DNA of 64,000 bases from Methylorubrum rhodesianum. GTDB taxonomy: Bacteria > Pseudomonadota > Alphaproteobacteria > Rhizobiales > Beijerinckiaceae. The notes beneath the pieces are model-generated. The model was not told the DNA's origin. It saw only the letters and a program-made list of their open reading frames with translations, and did not search any database. Every line of letters begins with the position of its first letter. The first letter of the stretch is position 1. This document shows positions 25,489-34,190 of this stretch, in pieces. Made by a program: the position numbers and the translations under genes. Location of the stretch: NCBI RefSeq assembly GCF_014199985.1, contig NZ_JACHOS010000019.1, forward strand, positions 1 to 64,000, read 5' to 3'.

Positions 25489-27270
25489 ATGAACATCTTC
25501 GCCCTCTTCGAGACGCGCGTGCGCGAGGCGCTCGAATCGCTCACCCGCTCCGGCCTGCTGCCGGAGGGCCTCGACCTGTCGCGGGTCGTGGTCGAGCCGC
25601 CGCGCGACCCCTCGCACGGGGATCTGGCCACCAATGCCGCCCTGGTGCTGGCGAAGGAGGCCCGGCAGAACCCCAAGGCGCTCGGCGAGGCGCTGGCAGG
25701 CGAACTGCGCGCCGATCCCCGCATCGTCGAGGCGAGCGTGGCCGGCCCCGGCTTCATCAACCTGCGGCTCTCGCCTGACGTCTATCATGCGGTGATCAGG
25801 GCGGCGCTCCGCGAGGGCGAGGCGTTCGGGCGCGGAAAGATGCCGGGCGGTCCGGTCAACATCGAGTACGTCTCGGCCAACCCCACCGGGCCGATGCATG
25901 TCGGCCACGGCCGCGGCGCGGTGTTCGGCGACGCGCTCGCCAACCTGCTCGCCGCCGCCGGCCGGCCGGTGACGCGCGAGTACTACATCAACGATGCCGG
26001 CGCGCAGGTCGATGTGCTCGCCCGCTCCGCCTTCCTGCGCTACCGCGAGGCGCTCGGCGAGACGATCACGATCCCCGAGGGCCTCTATCCCGGCGACTAC
26101 CTCAAGCCGGTGGGCGCGAAGCTCGCGGACATCCATGGCCGGGCGCTGCTCGACAAGACGGAGCAGGAATGGCTGCCGCTGGTGCGCGGCTTCGCCATCG
26201 ATGCGATGATGGACACGATCCGCGAGGATCTCGCGGCGATCGGCATTCGCCACGACGTGTTCTTTTCCGAAGCCACCCTCCAGGGCGAGAACGGCGGCCA
26301 AGGGGGCGGGCAAGGGGGCAACCGCGTCGCCGAACTGCTCTCCGCCCTGCGTGAGAAGGGCCTCGTCTACGAGGGGCGCCTGCCGCCGCCCAAGGGGCAG
26401 CTGCCCGAGGATTGGGAGGACCGGGAGCAGACCCTGTTCCGCTCGACCCAGTTCGGCGACGATGTCGACCGGCCGCTGCTGAAGTCCGACGGCTCCTACA
26501 CCTACTTCGCCTCCGACATCGCCTATCACCGCGACAAGTGGCTGCGCGGCGCCAACGAGCTCATCGACGTGCTCGGCGCCGACCACGGGGGCTACGTCAA
26601 GCGCATGCAGGCGGCGGTGAAGGCGGTCAGCGACGGGCAGGCCCGGCTCGACGTCAAGCTCTGCCAGCTCGTGCGGCTTTTGCGCGCAGGCGAGCCGGTG
26701 AAGATGTCGAAGCGCGCGGGCGAGTTCGTGACCCTGCGCGACGTCATCGACGAGGTCGGGCGCGACGCGATCCGCTTCATGATGCTCTACCGCAAGAACG
26801 ACGCGACGCTCGACTTCGACCTCGCCAAGGTCGTGGAGCAATCGAAGGACAACCCCGTCTTCTACGTGCAGTACGGCCACGCCCGCCGCTTCTCGGTGCT
26901 GCGTCAGGCCCGCGAGGCGCTGCCGGCCGAGGATTTTTCGCGGGAGGCGCTCCTGGCCGACGCGGATCTCTCGAGCCTCACCGATCCCGGCGAGATCGAG
27001 ATGATGCGGCTGATTGCTCAGTATCCACGGGTGCTCGAATCAGCGGCAGCGGCGCACGAGCCGCACCGAATCGCGTTCTACCTCTATGAAACGGCCAGCT
27101 CGCTTCATAGTTTCTGGAACAAGGGCAAAGACTTGCCGCAATTACGGATTGTTAATCCAACCGACAGAAAGTCCACTCGGGCCCGCTTGGCCCTCGTGGA
27201 GGCTTTGGGCGGCGTTCTCGCCTCCGGCCTCGCGGTTTTGGGCGTCTCCGCACCCGACGAGATGCGGTGA
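25489..27270 (+). CDS. argS: Arginyl-tRNA synthetase
   Basis: A class I synthetase of 593 residues that charges tRNA-Arg. The ATP-binding HIGH motif is HVGH (137-140, in PTGPMHVGHGRGAVFGD), and the second motif is KMSKRAG at about residue 405. The N-terminal Arg-S additional domain (MNIFALFETRVREALESL to FINLRLS) and the C-terminal DALR anticodon-binding domain are complete. The first gene of the argS-SPOR-nagZ run, it is followed by the SPOR gene after 29 bases. The glycine/glutamine stretch GGQGGGQGGN near residue 270 is an unusual insertion in an otherwise typical enzyme. Confidence 0.96.
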   Translation: MNIFALFETRVREALESLTRSGLLPEGLDLSRVVVEPPRDPSHGDLATNAALVLAKEARQNPKALGEALAGELRADPRIVEASVAGPGFINLRLSPDVYHAVIRAALREGEAFGRGKMPGGPVNIEYVSANPTGPMHVGHGRGAVFGDALANLLAAAGRPVTREYYINDAGAQVDVLARSAFLRYREALGETITIPEGLYPGDYLKPVGAKLADIHGRALLDKTEQEWLPLVRGFAIDAMMDTIREDLAAIGIRHDVFFSEATLQGENGGQGGGQGGNRVAELLSALREKGLVYEGRLPPPKGQLPEDWEDREQTLFRSTQFGDDVDRPLLKSDGSYTYFASDIAYHRDKWLRGANELIDVLGADHGGYVKRMQAAVKAVSDGQARLDVKLCQLVRLLRAGEPVKMSKRAGEFVTLRDVIDEVGRDAIRFMMLYRKNDATLDFDLAKVVEQSKDNPVFYVQYGHARRFSVLRQAREALPAEDFSREALLADADLSSLTDPGEIEMMRLIAQYPRVLESAAAAHEPHRIAFYLYETASSLHSFWNKGKDLPQLRIVNPTDRKSTRARLALVEALGGVLASGLAVLGVSAPDEMR

Positions 27271-27299
27271 CCGAGGACGGCTGTTGAGAGGATGAGGCC

Positions 27300-28736
27300 A
27301 TGACGGGACACGCTTCGCGCGCGACGGTCGATTTCGATGCCTTCGAGCGGGAGCTGCGTCAGACGTCGCAGGAGGCGATCCGGGCGAAGGCGCCGCAGGC
27401 CGCCCCCAAGGGCGACCCGCTCGCCGAGCTCGCCCGCATCGTCGGGCAGGACGATCCCTTCCGCGCCCTGCTGGAGGCGCGGGAGAAGAATGCGGCGCAG
27501 GACGCGCCGGCTTCCGCGGCGCGTGCGCCCGAGACGGGCCGGCCGGCGCGGGTCGAGCCGACCTTCGTCGATGCGCCTCCTCCCAGCCCGGCACACGGGC
27601 AGATGCAGGGTCAGTCCCAGAGCCCGGCGGACGCCTTCGACCAGTATCTCGCCTCCGTCGAGCAGGGCATGTACGCCGACGGCCCGACCGATCCCGCCGC
27701 CTTCGCCCAGGCCGACGAGGGCTACCGGACCGGCCGCGCTGAGGCTCCGCGCGGGCGCAACCGCCTCGTCCAGGTCGGGGCCGGCCTCGCGGTGGTGGCG
27801 GTCTGTGTCGGCGGAGCGCTGGCCTGGCGCGGCACCCACGGCGTCGGCGGCGGCGGTCCGATCACCGTGCTCGCGGACAAGACCCCGCTGAAGGTGCAGC
27901 CGACGGCCACCGACGGCGTCGAGATTCCCGACCAGAACAAGCAGATCTACGACCGCAATGCCAAGGACGGTCAGATCAAGATCGTGAACCGCGAGGAGCA
28001 GCCGCTCGACGTCAACCAGGCCGCCCGCACCGCCGCGGCGCGCAGCGAGAGTGCGGAGCCGGGGCAGGGCGGGGCGACGCCGGGCCAGGGTGGTATGCTC
28101 TCCGACACGTTCGGGGAGCCGCGTCGGGTGCGCACCGTTTCGGTCAAGCCGGATACGCCGGTCCTCCAGCCGCCGGCCGAGACCGCCCAGTCCCAGGCGA
28201 ATGCCCAGGCTCATGCCCAGGCTCATGCCCAGGCCCCGACCTCGCCGATCCCGACCATGACGATGCCCGACGCTTCCGGCGGCACCACGACGCCCGCCGC
28301 GGAGGCCCGCCGGCCTACCTCGCCGCCCTCGCGCACCCTGGCCTCGAACCCGGCCCCGGCGGCGACCACGCCCGTGGCCGAGGAGCCGCAGGCCGCGCGT
28401 CCGAAGGCCCCGCAGCGCGTCGCCTCGGTCTCGCCCGAGACCACGGCCAGCACCACCGAGCCGGCGGCCACCTCCGCATCGCTCACCGCGCCGGTCAGCG
28501 GCTACTCGGTGCAGCTCGGCGTGCGCGGCAGCGAGAGCGAGGCGCGGGCCGCCTTCCGTGAGATGCAGGGCAAGTACAGCCAGCTCGCCGGCAAGCCCGA
28601 GCTGATCCGTCAGGCCGAGGTCAACGGCAAGACCCTGTTCCGCGTCCGCGTCGGGCCGCTCGCCAAGAACGAGGCCTCCAGCCTGTGCAGCGCGCTCCAG
28701 GGTGCGGGCGGCCAGTGCTTCGTCGCCAAGAACTGA
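27300..28736 (+). CDS. SPOR-domain membrane protein
   Basis: 478 residues: an N-terminal cytoplasmic part (to about 155), one membrane helix (LVQVGAGLAVVAVCVGGAL at about 157-177), a long Pro/Ala/Thr-rich periplasmic linker and a C-terminal SPOR domain from about residue 399 (GYSVQLGVRGSESEARAAF, ending in CSALQGAGGQCFVAKN). SPOR domains bind denuded septal glycan, so the protein should localise to the division site. It is encoded between argS and nagZ, the usual place for this gene in Hyphomicrobiales. The linker contains a 12-base tandem repeat in DNA, and the stop codon lies inside another tandem repeat. Confidence 0.88.
   Translation: MTGHASRATVDFDAFERELRQTSQEAIRAKAPQAAPKGDPLAELARIVGQDDPFRALLEAREKNAAQDAPASAARAPETGRPARVEPTFVDAPPPSPAHGQMQGQSQSPADAFDQYLASVEQGMYADGPTDPAAFAQADEGYRTGRAEAPRGRNRLVQVGAGLAVVAVCVGGALAWRGTHGVGGGGPITVLADKTPLKVQPTATDGVEIPDQNKQIYDRNAKDGQIKIVNREEQPLDVNQAARTAAARSESAEPGQGGATPGQGGMLSDTFGEPRRVRTVSVKPDTPVLQPPAETAQSQANAQAHAQAHAQAPTSPIPTMTMPDASGGTTTPAAEARRPTSPPSRTLASNPAPAATTPVAEEPQAARPKAPQRVASVSPETTASTTEPAATSASLTAPVSGYSVQLGVRGSESEARAAFREMQGKYSQLAGKPELIRQAEVNGKTLFRVRVGPLAKNEASSLCSALQGAGGQCFVAKN
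28203..28236 (+). repeat. 12-base tandem repeat coding AQAH units
   Basis: GCCCAGGCTCAT occurs twice in exact tandem (28203-28214, 28215-28226) and continues as a partial third unit, giving Ala-Gln-Ala-His repeats in the flexible linker of the SPOR protein. Copy number could vary by slippage without disturbing either folded domain. Confidence 0.7.
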
Positions 28737-28772
28737 CAGCCGAAGAACTGACAGCCGAATAACGGAGCGCCG
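28728..28772 (+). repeat. 15-base tandem repeat spanning the stop codon of the SPOR gene
   Basis: AAGAACTGACAGCCG is present twice exactly (28728-28742, 28743-28757), followed by a decayed third copy to 28772. The TGA of the first unit is the stop of the SPOR gene and the second unit repeats it. No promoter or terminator was recognised in the rest of the 285-base gap before nagZ. Confidence 0.7.
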
Positions 28773-29021
28773 AGGAACCGAGCCGAGGACGCGGTCGGCC
28801 CTCGGCCGGCCCGGTCCTACTCATCCCATCCGCTTCCCCGGCCTGAGATGTCCGCGTCGGCCGGCCTCGACGGATCCACCGCGATCCCTGGAAGATCCGC
28901 CGAGGCCGCCTCGCGGCATTTCCGAACGGGGGCGCGGGTCGGATCGAAGCCGTGCTTGGCCATCGCCCGAATGACGCCAAGCCTTCCCGCCTGACCCGCC
29001 GATTCGAGGAATGCCGGTCCC

Positions 29022-30035
29022 ATGACCTCAGCCTCCACGCCCCGCGCCGTCATCCTCGGCTGTTCCGGCACGGTGCTGACGACCGAGGAGCGCGCGTTCT
29101 TCCGCGACCTGCGGCCCTGGGGCTTCATCCTGTTCAAGCGCAACATCGGCACCCCCGAGGAGGTCCGCGCGCTGACCGCCTCGCTGCGCGAGACGGTCGG
29201 CCGGGCGGACGCGCCGATCCTGATCGACCAGGAGGGCGGACGGGTGCAGCGCATGGGTCCGCCGCATTGGCCGAAATACCCGGCCGGCGGGCGCTTCCGG
29301 GCCCTCGGGGACGGGGCGGCGGAGATCGCCGGGCTCGGCGCCCGGCTGATGGCGCACGATCTCTCGGATGTCGGCATCAACGTCGATTGCGCGCCGATGC
29401 TCGACGTGCCCGTGGCAGGCTCCGACAACATCATCGGCGACCGGGCCTACGGCGACACGCCGGAGCGGGTGATCGAACTCGGCCGCGCCGTGGCCGAGGG
29501 GCTGATGGCGGGCGGCGTGCTGCCGGTGATCAAACACATCCCCGGCCACGGCCGGGCGACCTGCGACAGCCATCTCGACCTGCCGGTGGTCGAGGCCGAC
29601 CGGGAGGAGCTGTCGCGCAGCGACTTCCGTCCGTTCCGGGCACTCGCCGACCTGCCGCTGGCGATGAGCGCCCACGTGGTCTTCACTGCCCTCGATCCGG
29701 AGCGGCCCGCCACCCTGTCGGAGCGGGTGATCGGCGAGATCGTTCGCGGCGAGATCGGCTTCGACGGCCTGCTGATGACCGACGACCTGTCGATGCACGC
29801 GCTCCAGGGTCCGTTCCGGGAGCGCGCCGCGGCGGCCTATCGCGCCGGCATCGACGTGGTGCTCCATTGCAACGGACGCATGGACGAGATGCGGGCAGTG
29901 GCCGAGGCGACGCCCGATCTGGCCGGGGAGGGCGCGCGCCGCGCCGAGGCCGCTCTCGCCCGCCTCGCGCCGCCGGACGCCCTCGACCTGGCCGCAGCCC
30001 GTGCCCGGTTCGACGCGGCCTTCCCGACCGCCTGA
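29022..30035 (+). CDS. nagZ: Beta-N-acetylhexosaminidase
   Basis: A glycoside hydrolase family 3 enzyme of 337 residues without a signal peptide, acting in the cytoplasm on GlcNAc-anhydroMurNAc peptides during cell-wall recycling. LIDQEGGRVQR, the KHIPGHG motif (171-177) that contributes the catalytic His of the family, and FDGLLMTDDLSMHAL with the nucleophile Asp are all present. It follows the SPOR gene on the same strand. In many alphaproteobacteria scpA and scpB come next; here tatA follows after 166 bases. Confidence 0.93.
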   Translation: MTSASTPRAVILGCSGTVLTTEERAFFRDLRPWGFILFKRNIGTPEEVRALTASLRETVGRADAPILIDQEGGRVQRMGPPHWPKYPAGGRFRALGDGAAEIAGLGARLMAHDLSDVGINVDCAPMLDVPVAGSDNIIGDRAYGDTPERVIELGRAVAEGLMAGGVLPVIKHIPGHGRATCDSHLDLPVVEADREELSRSDFRPFRALADLPLAMSAHVVFTALDPERPATLSERVIGEIVRGEIGFDGLLMTDDLSMHALQGPFRERAAAAYRAGIDVVLHCNGRMDEMRAVAEATPDLAGEGARRAEAALARLAPPDALDLAAARARFDAAFPTA

Positions 30036-30201
30036 CGCTCAGCCCGACAACGAGGCGGAGTGCGACAAAGATGGGCAAGGGCTGCGCGGCCTTTGCCCGC
30101 TTGTGCGCCCTGCGCTGCTTGTGTTCGCGCCAGTCGATCCCTAGGTTCGCCCCAATTCAAGTGGAGGCGCCGCCGCAGTTGGTGCGGCGCAGGAGGTTGC
30201 C

Positions 30202-30480
30202 ATGGGCAGCATGAGTGTCTGGCACTGGGTCATCGTTGCGGTCGTCGTCATGCTGCTGTTCGGCCGCGGCAAGGTGTCGGAGCTGATGGGCGACGTCGCC
30301 AAGGGCATCAAGGCCTTCAAGAAGGGCATGGCCGACGACGAGACCCAGCCGAACCAGACGGTGAACACCACCACGCCGGTGGGGCCGAACGATCCGGTCC
30401 GCACGCTGCCGCACCAGGGCGCGCCGGGCACGGCCCCGCAGCAGACGCACGTGCCGGCCGGCGACCACAAGGCCGTCTGA
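30202..30480 (+). CDS. tatA: Sec-independent translocase subunit TatA
   Basis: 92 residues: short periplasmic N-terminus, one membrane helix (VWHWVIVAVVVMLLFG), then the FGRGKVSELMGDVAKGIKAF amphipathic helix of TatA and an acidic, Pro/Gln/Thr-rich tail. FGxGK with a Ser/Glu-rich start of the amphipathic helix distinguishes TatA from TatB. It polymerises into the pore for folded twin-arginine precursors. First of the three tat genes; likely exported clients in this window include SsuA1, which has DRRQFL. Confidence 0.93.
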   Translation: MGSMSVWHWVIVAVVVMLLFGRGKVSELMGDVAKGIKAFKKGMADDETQPNQTVNTTTPVGPNDPVRTLPHQGAPGTAPQQTHVPAGDHKAV

Positions 30481-30598
30481 ACAGCGGCACGCACGGGCTG
30501 AACGGTGGTCGGGCACGGTTGAAGATCGGCTCCGGGCAGGATAGCGCGGGCCGCGCGCCCGTCCTCATCAGGCGCGGCCCCGCGGGACGGACGACGCA

Positions 30599-31075
30599 AT
30601 GCTGGACATGAGCTGGGGCGAGGTGATGCTGATCGGCGGCGTCGCCCTGATCGTCATCGGACCCAAGGACCTGCCGAAGGCCCTGCGCACGCTGGGCCAG
30701 ATCACCACCAAGGTCCGGCGCATGGCCGGCGAGTTCCAGTCGCAGTTCAACGAGGCGATCCGCGAGGCGGAGCTGGAAGAGGTCCGCCGCGACGTCGAGG
30801 GCGTCAAGCGCACGGTGGATGCCGCGCGCCCAAGCTTCAATCCCGTGGACACCATCCGCAACGAGATCCGCAGCGCGGTCGAGAGCCGTCCCGGCGGCGG
30901 CTCGAAGGAGTCGGGGGCGAAGGATACCGGCAGCTTCGACGTGCCGCGGCCGACCGCCGAACAGCAAGCCGCCCAGATGCACGACGCTCCGATGGAAGGC
31001 ACGCCGGCGGGCTCCACCGCCGCGGCCTTTCCCGCCACCTCCGGCACCAAGACCGAAACAGGCCCGACTCCATGA
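30599..31075 (+). CDS. tatB: Sec-independent translocase subunit TatB
   Basis: 158 residues. MSWGEVMLIGGVALIVIGPKDLPKAL is the TatB N-terminal helix and hinge, with GPKDLPKALR typical of the family, followed by a longer amphipathic helix (LGQITTKVRRMAGEF) and a Pro/Ala/Gly tail. TatB forms the twin-arginine receptor with TatC. The first ATG is at 30599 and a second, giving MSWGEV, is at 30608. It ends with a 4-base overlap onto tatC, so translation is coupled. Confidence 0.93.
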   Translation: MLDMSWGEVMLIGGVALIVIGPKDLPKALRTLGQITTKVRRMAGEFQSQFNEAIREAELEEVRRDVEGVKRTVDAARPSFNPVDTIRNEIRSAVESRPGGGSKESGAKDTGSFDVPRPTAEQQAAQMHDAPMEGTPAGSTAAAFPATSGTKTETGPTP

Positions 31076-31872
31076 GCGACGAGCGCGATGAGGCCGAGAT
31101 CGAGGCCTCGCGGGCACCCCTTCTGGAGCACCTGATCGAACTGCGCTCGCGACTCATCAAGTCGCTGCTCGCGTTCATCGTGATGTTCTTCGGCTGCTTC
31201 TTCTTCTCGAAGCAGATCTACAACGTGCTGGTGCACCCCTACGTCTCGATCGTGGGGCCGCAGAACGCCGAGCTGATCGCGACCCACTTCCTCGAACAGG
31301 TCTTCACCAACATCAAGCTCAGCGTGTTCGGGGCGGGCTTTCTCGCCTTTCCGGTCATCGCCACGCAGGTCTACGCCTTCGTCGCGCCCGGCCTCTACCG
31401 CAACGAGCGGCAGGCCTTCCTGCCCTATCTCGTCGCCACGCCGATCTTCTTCCTGCTCGGCGCGCTGGTCGTCTACTTCCTGGCGATGCCGCTGCTGATC
31501 CAGTTCTCGGTCTCGCTCCAGCAGATCGGGCAGCCGGGCGAGGCGACGATCCGGCTGCTGCCGAAGGTCGACGAGTACCTCTCGCTGATCATGACGCTGA
31601 TCTTCGCCTTCGGGCTCGCCTTCCAGATGCCGGTGATCCTCACGCTTCTGGGCCAGATCGGCGTGATCGACGCGGCCTTCCTGCGGGAGAAGCGGCGCTA
31701 CGCCATCGTGCTCGTCTTCGTCGCCGCCGCGGTGCTGACGCCGCCGGACGTGATCTCGCAGCTCTCGCTGGCGATCCCGATGCTGCTCCTCTACGAGGCC
31801 TCCGTGTTCTCGGTCGCCCGCATGGAGAAGATCCGCGCCGCCCGGCGACGGGCGGAAGGGATCGAGGACTGA
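31072..31872 (+). CDS. tatC: Sec-independent translocase subunit TatC
   Basis: 266 residues with six membrane helices. APLLEHLIELRSRLIKSL and the loop FVAPGLYRNERQAFLP, with the conserved Phe/Glu-containing cap, are TatC hallmarks. It binds the twin-arginine signal peptide on the cytoplasmic side. The ATG overlaps the tatB stop (ATGA). Downstream serS, often present in this neighbourhood in relatives, is not found; a secreted-protein gene follows after about 145 bases with its own operator-like dyad. Confidence 0.95.
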   Translation: MSDERDEAEIEASRAPLLEHLIELRSRLIKSLLAFIVMFFGCFFFSKQIYNVLVHPYVSIVGPQNAELIATHFLEQVFTNIKLSVFGAGFLAFPVIATQVYAFVAPGLYRNERQAFLPYLVATPIFFLLGALVVYFLAMPLLIQFSVSLQQIGQPGEATIRLLPKVDEYLSLIMTLIFAFGLAFQMPVILTLLGQIGVIDAAFLREKRRYAIVLVFVAAAVLTPPDVISQLSLAIPMLLLYEASVFSVARMEKIRAARRRAEGIED

Positions 31873-31932
31873 CGGGGATCACCGGCGCGGATCGTCGGCG
31901 GGACGCGGCGCGCTAAGCGGAGAATAAGGCAC

Positions 31933-31959
31933 TTTGCGCATCACTTGATTGTGCGCAAA
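31933..31959. promoter_or_regulatory. Inverted repeat upstream of the secreted beta-protein gene
   Basis: TTTGCGCA (31933-31940) and TGCGCAAA (31952-31959) form perfect 8-base arms around an 11-base spacer, 58 bases before the ATG at 32017. The size and symmetry fit a dimeric repressor or activator site rather than a terminator, since no T-run follows and the tatC stop is 60 bases upstream. Confidence 0.45.
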
Positions 31960-32016
31960 TCTGTCCGCCGATGGAGCCTGCTCCATAACCCTCCGACTCA
32001 GAACGGAGGGAAGTCC

Positions 32017-32724
32017 ATGTTCCACACGATGCGGACCGCCATCGCGATCGCCGCCCTGACCACCCTGGCCGGTGCGGTCCAGGCCGCGGATCTGCAGCGG
32101 GTGCGCGGCACGATCGAGAGCAGCGATGCCGGCTCGGTGACGATCAAGACCACCGACGGCGCGTCCGAGACGGTTCAGCTCGGCGGCGCCAAGTTCGCCT
32201 GGGTGGTCAAGTCGAGCCTCGACCAGATCAAGGAAGGCACCTTCATCGGCACCGCCACCAAGGGCGAGAACCCGATGACGGCGCTCGAAGTGGTGCTGTT
32301 CCCCGAATCCATGCGCGGCACGGCGGAAGGCCATTACGGCTGGGACGCGATCCCCGACCACACGACGGGCGGCGGCGGCCCGGTGGTGAAGAGCTCGATG
32401 ACCAACGGCACCGTGAAGGCCGCCGGCGGCGCCGGCGCGGGCGGCGCGCCGAAGGTCAAGAGTTCGATGACCAACGCCACCGTGGCCAGCAGCACCGCCG
32501 GCTCCGGCACGGGCGGCGAGCGCACGCTGACCGTGACCTACGACAAGGACGGCTCGAAGACGATCGTGGTGCCGCCGAAGGCGCCGATCGTCGCCTTCGA
32601 GCCCGCCGACACGACGATCCTGACGCCGGGCGGCAAGATCTTCGTGGTCGCGGCCAAGGACGGCGGCAAGCTCGCGGGCAAGCTCGTCGCGGTGGGCAAG
32701 GACGGTCTCACCCCGCCGATGTAA
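32017..32724 (+). CDS. Secreted beta-rich protein of unknown function
   Basis: 235 residues from the ATG at 32017, which has GGAGGG six bases before it; the frame is open 24 codons further up. Signal peptide MRTAIAIAALTTLAGAVQA. The first mature domain (LQRVRGTIESSDAGSVTIKT, GASETVQLGGAKFAWVV, LDQIKEGTFIGTATKG) reads like a small OB-type, DUF5666-like domain. A Gly/Ala linker carries KSSMTNGTV and KSSMTNATV in duplicate. The second strand-rich part (TLTVTYDKDGSKTIVVP, ADTTILTPGGKIFVVAAKD) is similar in flavour. Proteins of this kind are often labelled metal or copper related without evidence, and I assign no function. It is convergent with an MFS gene six bases away. Confidence 0.75.
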   Translation: MFHTMRTAIAIAALTTLAGAVQAADLQRVRGTIESSDAGSVTIKTTDGASETVQLGGAKFAWVVKSSLDQIKEGTFIGTATKGENPMTALEVVLFPESMRGTAEGHYGWDAIPDHTTGGGGPVVKSSMTNGTVKAAGGAGAGGAPKVKSSMTNATVASSTAGSGTGGERTLTVTYDKDGSKTIVVPPKAPIVAFEPADTTILTPGGKIFVVAAKDGGKLAGKLVAVGKDGLTPPM

Positions 32725-32730
32725 GCGGAC

Positions 32731-33906
32731 TCACGACCGTCCCTGGCTTCCCGCCAGGGACGGCCACAGCGGCCGGGCCAAAGCCGTGGCGGCAAGGCCG
32801 AGCCCGAGCAGCGAGACGAAGGCCGCCAGGGCCGGCAGTTCCGCATAGCCCGCGCCGAGCGTCAGCGCCGTGCCGCCGAGCCAGGCCCCGAGGGCGTTGC
32901 CGAGATTGAACGCGCCCTGGTTGAGGGTCGAGGCGAGGTTCGGCGCGTCGCTCGCCGCCTCCACCACCCAGACCTGGAGCGGCGAGACCAGGGCGAAGGC
33001 GAGCCCGCTCCACAGCACCAGCACCGCCAGCGCCGGACCGGCATAGGGCGCGACCAGCGCGAAGGCGGCGAGCACCGCGATCAGCCCGACGAAGCTGCCG
33101 AGGACGGTGCGCATCAGGCTGCGGTCGGCGAGCCAGCCGCCGGCGAGATTGCCGACGGTGAGCCCGACACCGGCCGCGAACAGCGCCCCCGTCACGCCGC
33201 CGGGCGTCAGATGCGTCACGGTGAGCAGGAACGGCGCGATGTAGGTGAAGACGGTGAAGAAGCTCACCGAGGACAGGGTCGAGACCAGCATCGGCCGCAG
33301 CACCGGCCAGCGCCCGAGCGCCCGGAATTCCTTCGCGAGGCCGCCGCGGGTGCCCGGCATGCCGCCCGGCAGGGCGAGCGCGATGGCCACCCCCGCCGCC
33401 AGACCGATGCCGACCACGGCCCAGAAGGTCGAGCGCCAGCCGAGCGCCTGACCGAGAGCGGTGCCGAGCGGCACGCCCAGCACGTTGGCGAGCGTCAGCC
33501 CGGCAAACATCAGCGAGACGGCCTGGGTGCGCTTCTCCCGCGGCACGAGGTTGCGGGCGACGATGGCACCGATGCCGAAGAAGGCGCCGTGGGCGAAAGC
33601 GGTGGCGACCCGCGCGGCCATCAGCCATTCGTAGCTCGACGCCAGGGCGCAGGCGAGGTTGCCCAGGGTGAACACCGCCATCAGCGCGAGCAGCGCCGCC
33701 TTGCGCGGCAGCGGCGCCGTCGCCATCGCCACGATCGGCGCGCCGATCACCACGCCGAGCGCGTAGCCCGAGACGAGATGGCCCGCCTGCGGGATGGTGA
33801 CGCCGAAGTCGCGTGCCACCTCCGGCAGGAGGCCCATAATGACGAACTCGGTCGTGCCGATGCCGAAGGAGGCGACAGCGAGCGCGAGGATCGGCAGGGA
33901 AACCAT
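32731..33906 (-). CDS. MFS efflux transporter, AraJ/sugar-efflux type
   Basis: 391 residues and 12 predicted helices. ASFGIGTTEFVIMGLLPEVA and DFGVTIPQAGHLVSGYALGV are typical of the AraJ/DHA1-like efflux group (YdeA, SotB, NepI relatives), with the motif-A region GAPIVAMATAPLPRKAALL. PREKRTQAVSLMFAGLT is the central loop, and NQGAFNLGNALGAWLGG repeats the pattern in the second half. The substrate is not predictable. It stands alone between convergent neighbours and the ssu operon, with its start 402 bases from ssuE. Confidence 0.88.
   Translation of the reverse strand: MVSLPILALAVASFGIGTTEFVIMGLLPEVARDFGVTIPQAGHLVSGYALGVVIGAPIVAMATAPLPRKAALLALMAVFTLGNLACALASSYEWLMAARVATAFAHGAFFGIGAIVARNLVPREKRTQAVSLMFAGLTLANVLGVPLGTALGQALGWRSTFWAVVGIGLAAGVAIALALPGGMPGTRGGLAKEFRALGRWPVLRPMLVSTLSSVSFFTVFTYIAPFLLTVTHLTPGGVTGALFAAGVGLTVGNLAGGWLADRSLMRTVLGSFVGLIAVLAAFALVAPYAGPALAVLVLWSGLAFALVSPLQVWVVEAASDAPNLASTLNQGAFNLGNALGAWLGGTALTLGAGYAELPALAAFVSLLGLGLAATALARPLWPSLAGSQGRS
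32737..32763. terminator. Hairpin at the shared 3' end of the beta-protein and MFS genes
   Basis: CCGTCCCTGG (32737-32746) and CCAGGGACGG (32754-32763) form a perfect 10-base stem with a 7-base loop. It lies in the last codons of the MFS gene and just after the stop of the convergent gene, so it could terminate plus-strand transcription. No T-run. Confidence 0.4.
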
Positions 33907-34119
33907 GCAGGATGCTCCGAGGCGGCGCTTTTGCTGCGCCGCAAGATGAGCGCCGCACCATGTTCATCCACGGCACGCGCGACAGCCGCGTGACCGGGAG
34001 GCAGCCCTGCGCTCACGTCAGGGCGGCCGGCGCCGCAGGGACGCCCTGGCTGAGCCGAGGACCGGCCCTCGCGGACAAAAAGATTTTCCCGGCACTACCG
34101 GGCGCAGCAATAGGACCGT

Positions 34120-34136
34120 TCTCCACCTTGGAGAAA
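34120..34136. promoter_or_regulatory. 17-base palindrome upstream of ssuE
   Basis: TTCTCCA-CCT-TGGAGAA, perfect 7-base arms, 173 bases before the ssuE ATG. The T-N11-A spacing of LysR sites is contained in it. Candidate site for a sulfur-starvation regulator; inference only. Confidence 0.4.
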
Positions 34137-34190
34137 CAACGCAAAAACAATCCGTTGATTTGCCCCACCCTAAGTCTCTAAATTTCATAG

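Noticed and set aside
33912..34181. An 89-codon frame upstream of ssuE
   Set aside because: No ribosome-binding site, no domain-like pattern, and it runs through the AT-rich promoter region with its palindrome.
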